Source: Comamonas_C sp026954015 (GTDB lineage Bacteria; Pseudomonadota; Gammaproteobacteria; Burkholderiales; Burkholderiaceae_C). Taken from it: 64,000 bases of DNA. Made by a program: the position numbers and the translations under genes. Shown one piece after another: positions 7,678-15,095 of the stretch. The notes beneath the pieces were generated by a model. That model had not been told where the DNA came from and ran no database searches. It saw nothing but the letters and a program-made list of their open reading frames with translations. Within the stretch, counting starts at the first letter, position 1; every line of letters starts with the position of its first letter. The DNA lies in contig JAPSFS010000001.1 in the NCBI GenBank assembly GCA_035063785.1, forward strand, positions 62,001 through 126,000, read 5' to 3'.

Positions 7678-8643
7678 TCAAACTCCTTGTGCCGCGCGTG
7701 GTGCAAAACCGGGGAAGGCCTGCGCGAGCGCGCGGTAGGCCTGCTGCTGCGCGTCGGTGGCGGCGGGCGGCAGCGCGATGCTCAGTTCCAGGTAGAGGTC
7801 GCCGGGCGTCGCGGCGGGGATGCCGCGCTCTTTGAGCCGCAGCTTGCGCCCCGGCTTGTAGTGCGGCGGCACCGTCACCTGCACGGTGGTGCCCGCGGGG
7901 GTCTGTACCTCGATCGGGCCACCGAGCTCGGCCTCCCACGGTGCGACGGGCACGCGCAGGTACACGTCGCGGTCTTCGGTGCGCCAGCGCGGGTCGCTCT
8001 TGAATTGCACTTCGAGGAACAGGTCGCCCGCGGGTGCGCCGTCCGCGCCCGCGCCGCCCTGGCCGCTCAGGCGGATGAGCTGGCCTTCGCGCACGCCTTT
8101 CGGGATCGTGACCTGCACCTGCCGCTCCTCGTGCACGAGGTGGCCCTGCGCATCCAGGCGCGCGCCGCGCAGCGACAGCAGCCGCTCGCCGCCGAGGTAG
8201 GCGTCGCGCAGGTCGAGCTCGATGCGCGCATGGTGGTCCGCGCCGCGCTGCGGGCCTGCACCGCGGGCGTGGCCCTGCGCCTGGCGGGCGTGCGCCGCGC
8301 GGCCGAAGAGCTGCTCGAAGAATTCGCTGAACTGCGCCTCGTCCATGCCCTGCGCGCCGGGTGCGCCGGAGAATTCGTAGCCGCTGTCCCAGTGCGGCGG
8401 CGGCGTGAATTCCTGGCCGCCGTGCGCCGCGCCGCTGCCCAGCGCGTCGTAGGCGGCGCGTTTTTCGGGGTCGGAGAGCACGGCGTTGGCTTCGTTCACC
8501 TCGGCCATGCGCGCGGAGGCGTCGGCCTCCTTGCTCACGTCGGGGTGGTATTTGCGCGCCAGGCGCCGGTAGGCCTTCTTGATGTCGTCGGCGCTGGCGT
8601 CCCTGGCCACGCCCAGCGTCCTGTAGTAGTCCTTGAACTCCAT
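7678..8643 (-). CDS. cbpA: Curved-DNA-binding DnaJ-class co-chaperone CbpA
   Basis: A 321-residue J-domain protein. The N-terminal J-domain (DYYRTLGVARDAS, with HPD in RKYHPDVS near residue 33) stimulates DnaK ATPase. A Gly/Phe-containing linker and two beta-barrel C-terminal client-binding domains follow (IELDLRDAYLGGE, VQVTIPKGVREGQLIRL, GDLYLEL). There is no zinc-finger region, which separates it from DnaJ and fits CbpA. It forms an operon with cbpM. Upstream lies an inverted-repeat element. Confidence 0.93.
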   Translation of the reverse strand: MEFKDYYRTLGVARDASADDIKKAYRRLARKYHPDVSKEADASARMAEVNEANAVLSDPEKRAAYDALGSGAAHGGQEFTPPPHWDSGYEFSGAPGAQGMDEAQFSEFFEQLFGRAAHARQAQGHARGAGPQRGADHHARIELDLRDAYLGGERLLSLRGARLDAQGHLVHEERQVQVTIPKGVREGQLIRLSGQGGAGADGAPAGDLFLEVQFKSDPRWRTEDRDVYLRVPVAPWEAELGGPIEVQTPAGTTVQVTVPPHYKPGRKLRLKERGIPAATPGDLYLELSIALPPAATDAQQQAYRALAQAFPGFAPRAAQGV

Positions 8644-8678
8644 GTGTCCTCCGTGCCGCCGCCGCGGCGGCAGCTTGC

Positions 8679-8759
8679 GGCAACGCTGAACACGTACAGG
8701 CGATGCAGCGCGCGCAAACCAAGTATGCGCTGCGCGGCTGGGACTGGTTCAGCGTTGCC
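8679..8759. repeat. 81-bp element with 13-bp terminal inverted repeats
   Basis: GGCAACGCTGAAC (8679-8691) and its exact reverse complement (8747-8759) flank 55 bp that contain a second nested inversion (GCAGCGC / GCGCTGC). The same core occurs as a perfect palindrome at 28155-28177, so this is a dispersed family. It sits between cbpA and lrp and could be a MITE-like element or a transcript-folding signal; there is no T-run for a classical terminator. Confidence 0.7.
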
Positions 8760-8810
8760 TTGGGCGCAGATGGTGCTGGTGGGCGGCACGGTCAAGGGGT
8801 GGCGACGCCG

Positions 8811-9332
8811 CTATGCGGATTTGATAGCTGCTGGCGCTCGTCCATCAAGCGCTAGCGCGATTTTTGATGAAAATTTTGCGCGCCGCGTGGCAAAGTGCGC
8901 CTTGACGTTGCGCACGTTCGCGTCCTGCGTAAAAAGGCGTTCGGTGAGCGCAAGGTAGGCCGGCATGTCGCGCACCTGCACGACGAGGATGAAGTCCGGC
9001 CCCGGCGCGACGCGCCAGCACTGCTGCACGGCGTCTTCGGCGACGGCGCGGGCCTCGAACGCGGCCAGGTGCTCGGCGCCCTGGCGGTCGAGCGCGACCT
9101 CGACGATGGCGGCGAGCCCGTGGCCCTGCACGGCGGCCAGCGCGTCGTGCGAGAGCAGCGCCACCTGGCGCTCGATCAGGCCGCTTGCGCGCAGGCGGCG
9201 CACGCGGCGCAGGCAGGTGGCGGGGGAGACGCCCACGCGCGCGGCAAGCGCCTGGTTGCTGGTGGAGGCATCGTCCTGCAGCAGGTTCAGCAGGTGCAGG
9301 TCGATGGGGTCGATGGCGATATTAGATTCCAT
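8811..9332 (-). CDS. Lrp/AsnC-family transcriptional regulator
   Basis: A 173-residue Lrp/AsnC regulator: N-terminal winged HTH (IDPIDLHLLNLLQDDASTSNQALAARVGVSPATCLRRVRRLRASGLI) and a C-terminal RAM ligand-binding domain (AIVEVALD..., VVQVRDMPAYL). Family members sense amino acids. It is divergent from glmS with 134 bp between starts, an arrangement I associate with Comamonadaceae, so it may regulate amino-sugar synthesis (inference). The last about 15 codons (IALALDGRAPAAIKSA) are contributed by a dispersed repeat, so its C-terminus is probably longer than in relatives. Confidence 0.9.
   Translation of the reverse strand: MESNIAIDPIDLHLLNLLQDDASTSNQALAARVGVSPATCLRRVRRLRASGLIERQVALLSHDALAAVQGHGLAAIVEVALDRQGAEHLAAFEARAVAEDAVQQCWRVAPGPDFILVVQVRDMPAYLALTERLFTQDANVRNVKAHFATRRAKFSSKIALALDGRAPAAIKSA
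8820..8869. repeat. Dispersed repeat, copy 2, overlapping the lrp 3' end
   Basis: TTGATAGCTGCTGGCGCTCGTCCATCAAGCGCTAGCGCG is a full-length, reverse-oriented copy of the dispersed element. It lies inside the last codons of the Lrp/AsnC gene and supplies its C-terminal residues. Confidence 0.85.
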
Positions 9333-9466
9333 ATTTGCATGTTACGTGAATCAAGATTTCATCGACCCATGATTGCAAAATAAGCCGCCAACTTTGATAA
9401 AAAATTGACTGCAAATTTCTACCGCACTTCCCTAGGATGGCGCCGTACCCACTTCGGAGCCTGGCC

Positions 9467-11365
9467 ATGTGCGGCATCGTCGGCGCAGTCGCTGCGCGCA
9501 ACATCGTTCCCGTCCTCGTGCAGGGCCTGCAGCGCCTGGAGTACCGCGGCTACGACTCCTGTGGCGTCGCGGTGCACGAGGCGAGCCTGGGCGCCACCGG
9601 CGCGGGCGGCCTGCGGCGGGCGCGCAGCACCGCGCGCGTGGCCGAGCTGATCGCGCAGGTCGAGCACGAGCACCTGGAAGGCGCCACCGGCATCGCGCAC
9701 ACGCGCTGGGCCACGCACGGCGCGCCGGCCGTCTCCAACGCGCACCCGCACGCCAGCTACGGCCCCGGGGCGGCGCCCGCCGACATCACGCAGGCGGGCC
9801 ACGTCGCGCTGGTGCACAACGGCATCATCGAAAACTACGAGGAGCTGCGCGCGCGGCTGCAGCAGCGCGGCTACGTGTTTGCGAGCCAGACGGATACCGA
9901 GGCCATCGCGCACCTGATCGACAGCCTCTACGAGGGCGATCTGTTCGCCGCCGTGCGCGCGGCGGCGCAGGAGCTGCGCGGCGCGTACGCGATCGCCGTG
10001 ATGCACAAGGACGAACCGCACCGCGTGGTGGGCGCGCGCGCGGGCTCGCCGCTGGTGCTGGGGGTGGGCGAGGGCGGGGCCGAGCACTTCCTTGCCAGCG
10101 ACGCGATGGCGCTGGCGGGCGTGACGGACCAGATCGTCTATCTGGAAGAGGGTGACTTCGCCGACCTGCAGCTGGGCCGCTACTGGATCACCGACCGCGC
10201 GGGGCGGCCGCTTTCCGCCGCGCAGCGCCCGGTGCGCACGGTGCAGGCGCACAGCGGCGCGGCCGAGCTGGGGCCGTACCGGCACTACATGCAAAAGGAA
10301 ATCTTCGAGCAGCCGCGTGCCATCGCCGACACGCTCGACGGCATCGAGGCCATCGTGCCCGAGCTCTTCGACGGCGCGCATGCCGCCGCCTGGCGCGTGT
10401 TCAGGGAGATCGATCGCGTGCTCATCCTCGCGTGCGGCACCAGCTACTACAGCGGCTGCACCGCGCGCTACTGGCTGGAAGAAATCGCGGGCATCCCCAC
10501 GCAGGTGGAGGTGGCGAGCGAATACCGCTACCGCACCAGCGTGCCCGATGCGCGCACGCTGGTCGTCACCATCAGCCAGAGCGGCGAGACGGCCGACACC
10601 CTGGCCGCGCTGCGCCACGCGCAAAGCCTGGGCATGAAGCACACACTCACCATCTGCAATGTGGCCACCAGCGCGATGGTGCGCGAGTGCGAGCTCGCCT
10701 ACGTGACGCGCGCCGGGGTGGAGATCGGCGTGGCCAGCACCAAGGCCTTCACCACGCAGCTCGCGGGCCTGTTCCTGCTGACGCTCGCGCTGGCCCAGGC
10801 CAAGGGCCGCATCACGAGCGAGCAGGAGGCCGCGCACCTGACCGCCATGCGCCACCTGCCCGTGGCGCTGCAGGCGGTGCTGGCGCTGGAGCCGCAGCTC
10901 ATCGGCTGGTCCGAGGAATTCGCGAAGAAGGAAAACGCGCTGTTCCTCGGGCGCGGGTTGCATTACCCCATTGCGCTCGAAGGCGCGCTCAAATTGAAGG
11001 AAATCAGCTACATCCACGCCGAGGCCTACCCGGCGGGCGAGCTCAAGCACGGGCCGCTGGCGCTCGTCACCAGCAGCATGCCGGTGGTGGCGGTGGCGCC
11101 GCACGACGCACTGCTCGAAAAGCTCAAGAGCAACCTGCAGGAAGTGCGCGCGCGCGGCGGCGTGCTCTACGTGCTGGCCGACGCGGACACGCACATCGAA
11201 AGCAGCGAAGGCATGCACGTGATCCGCATGCCCGAGCACTACGGCCAGCTCAGCCCCATCCTGCACGTGGTGCCGCTGCAGCTGCTGGCGTATCACACCG
11301 CCTGCGCGCGCGGCACCGACGTGGACAAGCCGCGCAATCTGGCCAAGAGCGTGACGGTGGAGTAG
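9467..11365 (+). CDS. glmS: Glutamine:fructose-6-phosphate amidotransferase GlmS
   Basis: A 632-residue GlmS, which makes glucosamine-6-phosphate from fructose-6-phosphate and glutamine, the first step towards UDP-GlcNAc. The start ATG 9467 is fixed by MCGIVGAV: the Cys after the removed Met is the glutaminase nucleophile. The N-terminal class II amidotransferase domain (GIAHTRWATHG, LVHNGIIENY) is followed by two SIS domains (LACGTSYYSG, ISQSGETADT, GVEIGVASTKAFTTQ) and ends with the conserved PRNLAKSVTVE. The downstream GlmU step is also in the window. No GlmS riboswitch-like region was apparent in the short leader. Confidence 0.97.
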   Translation: MCGIVGAVAARNIVPVLVQGLQRLEYRGYDSCGVAVHEASLGATGAGGLRRARSTARVAELIAQVEHEHLEGATGIAHTRWATHGAPAVSNAHPHASYGPGAAPADITQAGHVALVHNGIIENYEELRARLQQRGYVFASQTDTEAIAHLIDSLYEGDLFAAVRAAAQELRGAYAIAVMHKDEPHRVVGARAGSPLVLGVGEGGAEHFLASDAMALAGVTDQIVYLEEGDFADLQLGRYWITDRAGRPLSAAQRPVRTVQAHSGAAELGPYRHYMQKEIFEQPRAIADTLDGIEAIVPELFDGAHAAAWRVFREIDRVLILACGTSYYSGCTARYWLEEIAGIPTQVEVASEYRYRTSVPDARTLVVTISQSGETADTLAALRHAQSLGMKHTLTICNVATSAMVRECELAYVTRAGVEIGVASTKAFTTQLAGLFLLTLALAQAKGRITSEQEAAHLTAMRHLPVALQAVLALEPQLIGWSEEFAKKENALFLGRGLHYPIALEGALKLKEISYIHAEAYPAGELKHGPLALVTSSMPVVAVAPHDALLEKLKSNLQEVRARGGVLYVLADADTHIESSEGMHVIRMPEHYGQLSPILHVVPLQLLAYHTACARGTDVDKPRNLAKSVTVE

Positions 11366-11529
11366 TCATGCACGCGGCACGCGCACGAAACGGAGGGGCC
11401 TTCGTGAGCACGCCCTCGGCCCCCCGTGTCCTTGAATTGAATCGGTAGCCCGGGACTCGACCGGCAGCTACGACCGGTGGTTCCGCGCGGTGTGCACACG
11501 GCGCGAATACCCGTAGCCCATCGCTCCCC

Positions 11530-12924
11530 TCAGGGCCGCTGCGCCAGCGCCCGCAGCAGCATCGCGTGTATGCCGCCAAAGCTGCCATTGCTCATGCACA
11601 CGATGTGATCGCCCGGGCGGGCAGCCTGGCGGATCTGGCCCACCAGCGCATCCAGGTCCGCGCTGCAGGCGGCGCGCGCGCCCATGGGGGCCAGCGCCTC
11701 GGCGGCATTCCAGTCCAGGCCCTTGGTGTAGCAGTAGGCGAGGTCGGCGGTTTCGAGCGCCCAAGGCAGTTGCGCCTTCATCGTGCCCAGCTTCATGGTG
11801 TTGCTGCGCGGCTCGAACACCGCGAGGATGCGCGCCTGTGGCCCCACGCGGCGGCGCAGGCCGTCGAGCGTGGTGTGGATGGCCGTTGGGTGGTGCGCGA
11901 AATCGTCGTACACCGTGATGCCGCCCGCCGTGCCGCGCAGTTCCATGCGGCGGCGCACGTTCTGAAAGCCGGCCAGCGCCTCGGCGGCCTGCGCGGGCGC
12001 CACGCCCACGTGCTCCGCGGCGGCGATGGCGGCGAGCGCGTTCGTCTGGTTGTGCTCGCCCGTCAGGGCCCAGCGCACGCGCCCGGCGGCCTGGCCGTGG
12101 TGCAGCACCTCGAAGTCGTGCGGCTCGCCGTGTGCGGCGAGGTCGCTGCCCGGCAGGCCAAAGCCCACCACCTCGCTCCACACGCCCTGCGCAAGCACGC
12201 GCGCGAGGCTCTCGGCGCGGCGGTTGACCACCACGCGGCCCGCGGCGGGCACGGTGCGCACGAGGTGGTGGAACCGCCGCTCGATGGCCGCCAGGTCGTC
12301 GAAGATGTCGGCGTGGTCGAATTCGAGGTTGTTGAGCACTGCCGTGCGTGGGCGGTAGTGCACGAACTTGCTGCGCTTGTCGAAGAAGGCGGTGTCGTAT
12401 TCGTCGGCCTCGATCACGAAGAGCGGGCGCGCCTGCCCCGGCGCCTGCCGACCCAGCCGCGCCGAGATGCCGAAGTTCATCGGCACGCCGCCCACGAGAA
12501 AGCCGGGCGCGAGGCCCGCCGCTTCCAGTATCCAGGCGAGCATGGCGGTGGTCGTCGTCTTGCCGTGCGTGCCCGCGACGGCCAGTACGTGGCGGCCCTG
12601 CAGCACGTGCTCCATCAGCCACTGCGGCCCGCTGGTGTAGGGCAGCCCGGCGTCGAGGATGGCCTCCATCAGCGGGAACCTGGGCGTGCCGTCCGCGAGG
12701 TGCACGCGACTGACCACGTTGCCGACCACGAAGATGTCGGGCTTGAGCCCAAGCTGGCCGGTGCCGTAGCCTTCGATCAGGTCGATGCCGAGCGCGCGCA
12801 ACTGCTCGCTCATCGGCGGGTAGACGCCCGCGTCGCAGCCGGTGACACGGTGGCCCGCCTCGCGCGCGAGCGCCGCCAGCCCGCCCATGAAGGTGCCGCA
12901 GATGCCAAGGATGTGGATGTGCAT
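11530..12924 (-). CDS. mpl: Murein peptide ligase Mpl
   Basis: A 464-residue Mur-ligase family enzyme that attaches recycled L-Ala-D-Glu-mDAP tripeptide to UDP-MurNAc. It begins MHIHILGICGTFMGGLA, the Mpl form of the Rossmann motif. The ATP loop AVAGTHGKTTTTAML lies near residue 115, and DDFAHHPTAI lies in the C-terminal half. Length and the N-terminal GTFMGG distinguish it from MurC. It converges on glmS across a 160-bp gap in which I see only a weak GGGGCC-based hairpin. Together with ampD (20.6 kb) it makes a murein recycling function. Confidence 0.95.
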   Translation of the reverse strand: MHIHILGICGTFMGGLAALAREAGHRVTGCDAGVYPPMSEQLRALGIDLIEGYGTGQLGLKPDIFVVGNVVSRVHLADGTPRFPLMEAILDAGLPYTSGPQWLMEHVLQGRHVLAVAGTHGKTTTTAMLAWILEAAGLAPGFLVGGVPMNFGISARLGRQAPGQARPLFVIEADEYDTAFFDKRSKFVHYRPRTAVLNNLEFDHADIFDDLAAIERRFHHLVRTVPAAGRVVVNRRAESLARVLAQGVWSEVVGFGLPGSDLAAHGEPHDFEVLHHGQAAGRVRWALTGEHNQTNALAAIAAAEHVGVAPAQAAEALAGFQNVRRRMELRGTAGGITVYDDFAHHPTAIHTTLDGLRRRVGPQARILAVFEPRSNTMKLGTMKAQLPWALETADLAYCYTKGLDWNAAEALAPMGARAACSADLDALVGQIRQAARPGDHIVCMSNGSFGGIHAMLLRALAQRP

Positions 12925-12970
12925 CGGGCGATTCTAAGAGCGGCGTGCACGTGCGGGAATATCAGTTAAA

Positions 12971-13019
12971 ACTGGCTCTAGCGCTTGTCCATCAAGCGCG
13001 AGCAGCTATCAATGTAAAA
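12971..13019. repeat. Dispersed repeat, copy 3
   Basis: CTGGCTCTAGCGCTTGTCCATCAAGCGCGAGCAGCTATCAATG is the best full copy. The central GCGCTTG-TCCAT-CAAGCGC is an inverted repeat that would form a hairpin. It lies upstream of the gene at 13087, between it and the divergent mpl. Confidence 0.88.
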
Positions 13020-13086
13020 GTGCGCGTGCCAAGGGCGATTTACTTCGGCGGCCCCGACGCTATTCTTGCCGTTGAGGCACCCAGCC

Positions 13087-13698
13087 ATGAATACGCGCGA
13101 TACCAGTCAAATCCTCCAGACCGCCGCCCGCCTTGCCGTGGACGAGGGCATGGACTGGGGCGCGGCCAAGCGCCGTGCGTTGCACGAGCTGGGCCTGCCT
13201 GCGCGTACGCCGCTGCCCGACAACCTGCGCATGGAAGACGCGGTGCGCGAGCACATCGCGCTGTTCCACGCGCAAACGCAGCCGCGCGAGCTGCGGGCGC
13301 TGCGCGAGCTGGCGCTGGCGTGGATGGTGCGCATGCAGGCGTTTCGCCCCTACCTCGGCGGCGCGGTCTGGCGGGGAACGGCCACGCGGCGCAACGACGT
13401 GGTGATCTCGCTCTTCTGTGACGACCCCAAGTCCGCCGAGATCGCGCTCATCAATTTGCAGATTCCGTACGAGCCGCACACCGTGATCGGCCTGCGCGGC
13501 GAGCCGGTCGAGGCGCTGGGGATACGCGCGCAGGCGTGCGGCGCGGGCGACGAGGCCTGGGTGCACCTGCTGATCTACGACGTCGACGATTTGCGCGGCG
13601 CGCTACGTGCCGACGCGCGCGGGCGGCTGCCGCGCGGCGACATCGCGGCGGTGCGCCGGCTGCTCGACGATGCGCCCTCTGGTACGCTCGCGCCATGA
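13087..13698 (+). CDS. Conserved hypothetical protein upstream of tlpA
   Basis: A 203-residue acidic soluble protein without a motif I can assign. It begins MNTRDTSQILQTAARLAVDEGMDWGAAKRRAL, with a helical N-terminus, followed by a mixed central part (NDVVISLFCDDPKSAEIALINLQIPYE). Similar proteins next to mpl have sometimes been labelled as UDP-N-acetylmuramate-alanine ligase in databases, but no Mur-ligase ATP loop is visible here, so I do not adopt that label. Its stop overlaps the tlpA-like start (ATGA), so the two are coupled. Confidence 0.75.
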   Translation: MNTRDTSQILQTAARLAVDEGMDWGAAKRRALHELGLPARTPLPDNLRMEDAVREHIALFHAQTQPRELRALRELALAWMVRMQAFRPYLGGAVWRGTATRRNDVVISLFCDDPKSAEIALINLQIPYEPHTVIGLRGEPVEALGIRAQACGAGDEAWVHLLIYDVDDLRGALRADARGRLPRGDIAAVRRLLDDAPSGTLAP

Positions 13699-14249
13699 CC
13701 GCATCGGCACTTTCCCACGCTGGCGCACCGTCGCGCCGCCGCTGGCTGACCATGGGTGTGGCGGCTGTCGCTGGCGCGGTGGGCGCAGGCGCTGCCGCGT
13801 GGCGCTTCGCGCCGCGGGAGGCGGATGACGCGGCGGTGGCTCAGCTCTGGGCGGCGCACCTTGAAAGTCCCGAGGGGGACGCGGTGGCGATGGCGGCCTT
13901 CCGCGGCCGTCCGCTGCTGGTCAACTTCTGGGCGACCTGGTGCCCGCCGTGCGTGCAGGAGCTGCCGCTGCTCAATGCGTTCTACGCCGAGCAACGGGCG
14001 CGCGGCTGGCAGGTGCTGGGCATGGCGATCGACCAGGTGGCCAGCGTGCGCAGCTTCATCGCGCGCACCCCGCTTGACTTCCCCGTGGTGATGGGGGGCG
14101 CCGCCGGCCTCGCGCTCGTGCGTGGCCTGGGCAACCCGAACGGAGGTTTGCCGTTCTCGGTGCTGTTGGGGCCGAACGGCAGTGTTACGCAGCGTAAAAT
14201 CGGCGAACTCTCCAGGGACGACCTGCGCGCATGGTCCGCCTCGGCCTGA
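13695..14249 (+). CDS. TlpA-family periplasmic thiol:disulphide oxidoreductase
   Basis: A 184-residue thioredoxin-fold protein. A basic start and hydrophobic stretch (RRRWLTMGVAAVAGAVGAGAAAW) form a signal anchor or Tat/Sec-like signal. The redox motif NFWATWCPPCVQEL has the CPPC active site, and GGLPFSVLLGPNG supplies the cis-Pro loop. TlpA/ResA relatives reduce periplasmic disulphides, often for cytochrome c maturation. It overlaps the preceding gene by four bases. ATG 13695 is the only start that keeps a sensible signal. Confidence 0.88.
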   Translation: MTASALSHAGAPSRRRWLTMGVAAVAGAVGAGAAAWRFAPREADDAAVAQLWAAHLESPEGDAVAMAAFRGRPLLVNFWATWCPPCVQELPLLNAFYAEQRARGWQVLGMAIDQVASVRSFIARTPLDFPVVMGGAAGLALVRGLGNPNGGLPFSVLLGPNGSVTQRKIGELSRDDLRAWSASA

Positions 14250-14289
14250 GTGCCTGCCACTGCGCCCCAACCTCTTTCGTGCGTGATTG

Positions 14290-14312
14290 CTGCAATTGGT
14301 GTCCGATTGCAG
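14290..14312. promoter_or_regulatory. Inverted repeat in the accB promoter region
   Basis: CTGCAAT (14290-14296) and ATTGCAG (14306-14312), exact inverted arms with a nine-base spacer, lie 36 bases upstream of the accB start and abut a -10-like TAAATT. This looks like an operator for a dimeric repressor; the regulator is not known from the sequence. Confidence 0.5.
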
Positions 14313-14347
14313 TAAATTAGCGCCCCATTGCCCCTTTTGGAATCTTT

Positions 14348-14812
14348 ATGGATCTGCGAAAACTCAAGACCCTGATCGATCTGGTGTCCGAGTCCAACGT
14401 GTCCGAGCTGGAAATCACCGAGGCCGAGGGCAAGGTGAGGATCGTCAAGGGTGGCGTCGCGCCGGCGCCCCAGGTCGCGGCGGTGCCGGTCCCTGCGGTG
14501 GCCGCAACGGCTGCGGCCGCCGCAACGGCGCCCGCGCCGGTTGCGGAGGCCGCGGCGCCCGCCCCCGAGACCTTGCCGGGGCACGTGGTGAAGTCGCCCA
14601 TGGTGGGCACGTTCTACCGCTCGTCCAGTCCTGGCGGCACCGCGTTCGTCGACGTGGGCAGCCAGGTCAAGGAGGGCGACGTGATCTGCATCATCGAGGC
14701 GATGAAGATCCTCAACGAGATCGAGGCCGACCACGCCGGCACGATCACCCGCGTGCTCGCCGAGAACGGCCAGGCTGTCGAGTACGGGCAGGCGCTGTTC
14801 GTCATCGAGTGA
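14348..14812 (+). CDS. accB: Biotin carboxyl carrier protein of acetyl-CoA carboxylase
   Basis: A 154-residue BCCP. The N-terminal segment (MDLRKLKTLIDLVSESNVSELEI) is followed by a flexible Ala/Pro linker at residues about 40-75 and a C-terminal biotinyl domain with EAMKIL; Lys120 is the biotinylation site. It carries the carboxyl group from AccC to the carboxyltransferase in the first step of fatty-acid synthesis. It precedes accC, as usual. An aroQ gene, which often precedes accB in Burkholderiales, is absent; a tlpA-like gene ends 98 bp upstream instead. Confidence 0.96.
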   Translation: MDLRKLKTLIDLVSESNVSELEITEAEGKVRIVKGGVAPAPQVAAVPVPAVAATAAAAATAPAPVAEAAAPAPETLPGHVVKSPMVGTFYRSSSPGGTAFVDVGSQVKEGDVICIIEAMKILNEIEADHAGTITRVLAENGQAVEYGQALFVIE

Positions 14813-14869
14813 TGTTCGCGGCCCCCCCGCCCGAGCGGGAGGTTCCGATCCCACCAACCGCAGGACATC

Positions 14870-14986
14870 ATGTTCAAGAAAATCCTGGTCGCCAACCGCG
14901 GCGTTCTTGCCTCGGGCAAGGCCAAGCAAATAGACCTGGCGCGCGCCAGCGCGCGGGCGATGAGCCGCGGGGTAGCCGATGTTTAA
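14870..14986 (+). CDS. Leader mini-ORF 1 mimicking the AccC N-terminus
   Basis: 38 codons: MFKKILVANRG as in AccC, then VLASGKAKQIDLARASARAMSR and GVADV, stop. Its TAA is embedded in the start region of the next copy (GATGTTTAAA), so it ends eight bases after the second ATG, a geometry suited to translational reinitiation. It is preceded by AGGA nine bases upstream (CAGGACATC), which looks like the ancestral accC ribosome-binding site. Expression is not known. Confidence 0.45.
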   Translation: MFKKILVANRGVLASGKAKQIDLARASARAMSRGVADV

Positions 14987-15087
14987 AAAGATCCTGGTCG
15001 CCAACCGCGGCGTTCTTGCCTCGGGCAAGGCGAAGCAAATAGACCTGACGCGCGCCAGCGCGTGGGCGATGAGCCGCGGGGTAGCCG
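14870..15087 (+). repeat. Two tandem 109-bp units each containing the accC start
   Basis: Units 14870-14978 and 14979-15087 are both exactly 109 bp and differ at only about six positions. Each begins with ATG and the first 34 bases of accC (MFKKILVANRG), then diverges into about 75 bp that ends GGGGTAGCCG, directly before the next ATG. The real accC start at 15088 is thus the third copy of the same start. The second unit's first 34 bases are identical to accC; the first differs by three synonymous changes. The 75-bp part has no other match in the window that I noticed. Confidence 0.93.
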
Positions 15088-15095
15088 ATGTTTAA
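14979..15095 (+). CDS. Leader mini-ORF 2 mimicking the AccC N-terminus
   Basis: The second 38-codon frame, identical to the first except for two residues (LTRASAW in place of LARASAR). It stops at 15093-15095, within codon 2-3 of accC in another frame, overlapping the accC start by eight bases. It could couple to, or compete with, initiation of accC. Whether it is translated is unknown. Confidence 0.45.
   Translation: MFKKILVANRGVLASGKAKQIDLTRASAWAMSRGVADV

Noticed and set aside
9419..11296. Long open frame (about 625 codons) on the minus strand opposite glmS
   Set aside because: It is a mirror of glmS caused by high GC at third positions; the sequence is Arg/His/Ala-rich without motifs and glmS on the plus strand is certain.
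11366..11529. Possible tRNA or small RNA between glmS and mpl
   Set aside because: The sequence has a short GGGGCC hairpin but no cloverleaf and no CCA-like end, so I could not support an RNA gene.
13087..13698. Label as a UDP-N-acetylmuramate-alanine ligase
   Set aside because: Too short and without the Mur-ligase ATP loop; the label in databases probably spreads from the neighbouring mpl gene.
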